Below, one piece after another: positions 6,403 through 7,506 of a DNA stretch of 7,506 bases. The DNA is from WTJX01 sp045106295. Lineage in GTDB: Bacteria; Bacteroidota; Bacteroidia; Cytophagales; JAAEPT01. Position 1 is the first letter of the stretch; each line of letters opens with the position of its first letter. The notes beneath the pieces were generated by a model. The model was not told the origin of the DNA, made no database searches, and saw only the letters and a program-made list of their open reading frames with translations. Location of the stretch: NCBI GenBank assembly GCA_045106295.1, contig JBGCEI010000057.1:1-7506 (forward strand). Reading direction: 5' to 3'. The position numbers and the translations under genes are program-made.

Positions 6403-6436
6403 AGTCTTAGTACTTTTTACCTGATACTTAATACCA
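6403..6436 (+). repeat. Degenerate repeat block just upstream of leuD, matching the one before thrA
   Basis: The block begins AGTCTTAGTACTTTTTAC and ends CTGATACTTAATACCA. Aligned without gaps to 516-549 it is identical at 26 of 34 positions. The best part is the last 19 bases (16 identical), around the core TGATACT. It ends 9 bp before the leuD ATG, compared with 6 bp for thrA. The rest of the spacer between this block and the inverted repeats (about 6366-6402) is AT-rich, with no promoter element matching TAnnTTTG. Confidence 0.6.
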
Positions 6437-6445
6437 AAAGTTAAA

Positions 6446-7054
6446 ATGGACAAGTTTAAAAAAATAACATCAAGAGCAGTACCTGTACAGATAGAAGATA
6501 TCGATACAGATCAGATTATACCTGCTAGATTTCTGAAAGCGACTACAAGAGACGGTTTTGGTGATAATTTATTTAGAGACTGGAGATATAACCCAGACAA
6601 TACATTGAAGGCTGACTTTCCTTTGAACAACCCAAAGTACAGTGGTGAAATTTTAATAGGAGGGAAGAACTTCGGAACAGGTTCTTCAAGAGAGCATGCT
6701 GCATGGGCAATTTATGATTTCCCTTTCAAAGTAGTAGTATCTTCTTTTTTTGCAGATATTTTTAAAGGTAATGCATTGAATAACGGATTGTTACCCGTAC
6801 AAATATCTGATGCTTTTTTGAATGAGATATTTGCTGAGATAGAAAAAAATCCAGAAGTAACATTTGATGTAGATTTAGAAGCACAGACTTTTACAATGAA
6901 TTCTACTGGAGCTAGTGAATCATTTGAGATAGGGGTTTATAAAAAGACATGCTTATTGAATGGTTACGATGATATAGACTTTATTTTATCTAAACAAGAT
7001 GAAATAAAAGCATACGAAGCTAAAGCAAAAAATAAACAATTGAACTTAGTTTAA
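6446..7054 (+). CDS. leuD: 3-isopropylmalate dehydratase, small subunit
   Basis: This 202-residue swivel-domain subunit completes isopropylmalate isomerase with LeuC and helps form the substrate pocket. The length is typical (about 195-205). Family motifs are DIDTDQIIPARFL (18-30), GGKNFGTGSSREHAAWAI (72-89), the strongest signature of aconitase swivel domains, and FFADIFKGNALNNGLLPV (101-118). The C-terminal tail, rich in Lys and Ala (about 187-202), is of low conservation. The ATG at 6446 directly precedes the conserved N-terminus; no Shine-Dalgarno is seen. It probably shares the leuC transcript, but the 137-bp spacer with inverted repeats allows separate control of the two subunits. leuA and leuB, often neighbours, do not follow. 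A different gene starts 17 bp after the stop. Confidence 0.97.
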   Translation: MDKFKKITSRAVPVQIEDIDTDQIIPARFLKATTRDGFGDNLFRDWRYNPDNTLKADFPLNNPKYSGEILIGGKNFGTGSSREHAAWAIYDFPFKVVVSSFFADIFKGNALNNGLLPVQISDAFLNEIFAEIEKNPEVTFDVDLEAQTFTMNSTGASESFEIGVYKKTCLLNGYDDIDFILSKQDEIKAYEAKAKNKQLNLV

Positions 7055-7056
7055 AA

Positions 7057-7062
7057 AAGGTG
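7057..7062 (+). promoter_or_regulatory. Shine-Dalgarno-like site before the right-edge gene
   Basis: AAGGTG, continuing as GGTGA, matches part of the AAGGAGGTGA consensus and ends 9 bp before the ATG at 7072. It supports that start codon. It stands out because the other genes here lack such a site, as is common in Bacteroidota. Confidence 0.4.
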
Positions 7063-7071
7063 AATACTTAA

Positions 7072-7506
7072 ATGAAAAAACACGTTCTATTTATATTATT
7101 TGTTCTTTTATTTAAGTTTATATCTTTTGGTGCTAACTCTTATTTTGGGATAATTTCTAATCTTGGTTTCTCTTCATATTCTTATTACTCAGAGTATGAA
7201 GATGAATATTCAAAATTTGTTTTACCAAGAGTTAATAGGGGAATAGGCTTTAATCACCGTCTCTTTATTGGTGAAGAAAATAAGATTAGTTTATCTTATT
7301 CAATAAAATATGATACGAGAGGGTACTTATTAAATTTAGATCCTATCGATGAGTTTAATAAAGAGATTAGGGAGAAAATGATCTTTAAGATTATTGAATT
7401 TCCAATGATTTTTAGTGTTCATAGTGAGAATATTTTACATATTTTTAAGCCCTCTAAGATTAAAAATATATTTAAAGACGATCAATTTTATAACCCTTAT
7501 GTAAGC
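7072..7506 (+). CDS. Secreted, probable outer-membrane beta-barrel protein (3' end outside window)
   Basis: An open frame of 145 codons runs from the ATG at 7072 to the right edge without a stop. The N-terminus is a clear signal peptide: KK, then a hydrophobic core VLFILFVLLFKFISF, with cleavage plausible near GANS (20-23). The mature part shows strand-like stretches such as SYFGIISNLGFSSYS, RGIGFNHRLFIGEE and NKISLSYSIKYDTRGYLLNL. These are followed by KIIEFPMIFSV (106-116), which resembles the LEIPLLLK-type strand of PorT-like barrels (OMP_b-brl_2). That family assignment is tentative; the secreted nature is firm. The gene starts 17 bp after leuD and could be co-transcribed with it, though nothing links it to leucine synthesis. 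It is strikingly AT-rich: hand counts of three 60-base rows give about 22-27% GC, against about 40-43% for single rows of leuC and thrA. Confidence 0.75.
   Translation, partial: MKKHVLFILFVLLFKFISFGANSYFGIISNLGFSSYSYYSEYEDEYSKFVLPRVNRGIGFNHRLFIGEENKISLSYSIKYDTRGYLLNLDPIDEFNKEIREKMIFKIIEFPMIFSVHSENILHIFKPSKIKNIFKDDQFYNPYVS

Noticed and set aside
6309..6445. A miniature transposable element between leuC and leuD
   Set aside because: No clear terminal inverted repeats at both ends and no flanking target-site duplication could be found; the inverted arrangement of repeat words is imperfect.

Overview
The window looks like a chromosomal segment of a Bacteroidota bacterium, most likely Flavobacteriia or a close relative. 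The reasons are moderately AT-rich coding DNA, a Bacteroidota-type -7 promoter element (TAnnTTTG) in front of leuC, start codons mostly without Shine-Dalgarno sequences, a fused aspartokinase-homoserine dehydrogenase, and secreted small beta-barrel proteins at both edges. The genus cannot be named from the sequence alone.

Layout, left to right. (1) 2-337 is the C-terminal part of an outer-membrane beta-barrel protein, followed by a strong intrinsic terminator at 361-395. (2) 396-555 is a leader region with a small hairpin and a degenerate repeat block ending 6 bp before thrA. (3) 556-3953 is a tight thrA-thrB pair (11 bp gap) encoding the bifunctional aspartokinase/homoserine dehydrogenase and homoserine kinase. 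The thrC that commonly follows is absent here. (4) 3954-4045 is a convergent spacer made of two adjacent families of 7-8 bp degenerate repeats. (5) Two small minus-strand genes follow, a DUF1059 protein (4282-4043) and a DinB-like DUF1569 protein (4763-4317), probably co-transcribed with the DUF1569 gene first. (6) A 147-bp divergent promoter region leads into leuC (4911-6308), then a 137-bp spacer rich in inverted and degenerate repeats, then leuD (6446-7054). (7) From 7072 to the right edge is the start of a very AT-rich gene for a secreted, probably beta-barrel protein.

The core is aspartate-family and branched-chain amino-acid biosynthesis. ThrA and ThrB turn aspartate and aspartate semialdehyde into phosphohomoserine, on the way to threonine and isoleucine. 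LeuC and LeuD form isopropylmalate isomerase for leucine. leuA, leuB, ilv genes and thrC are not in the window.

I found no clear new defence, mobile or secretion system. The most interesting signal is intergenic. A 34-bp block upstream of thrA (516-549) and another upstream of leuD (6403-6436) match at 26 of 34 positions without gaps, on the same strand and almost the same distance from the start codon. Related degenerate repeats fill the spacer after thrB and the first half of the leuC-leuD spacer. This is either a family of degenerate intergenic repeats or a shared regulatory element, and the sequence alone does not decide which.
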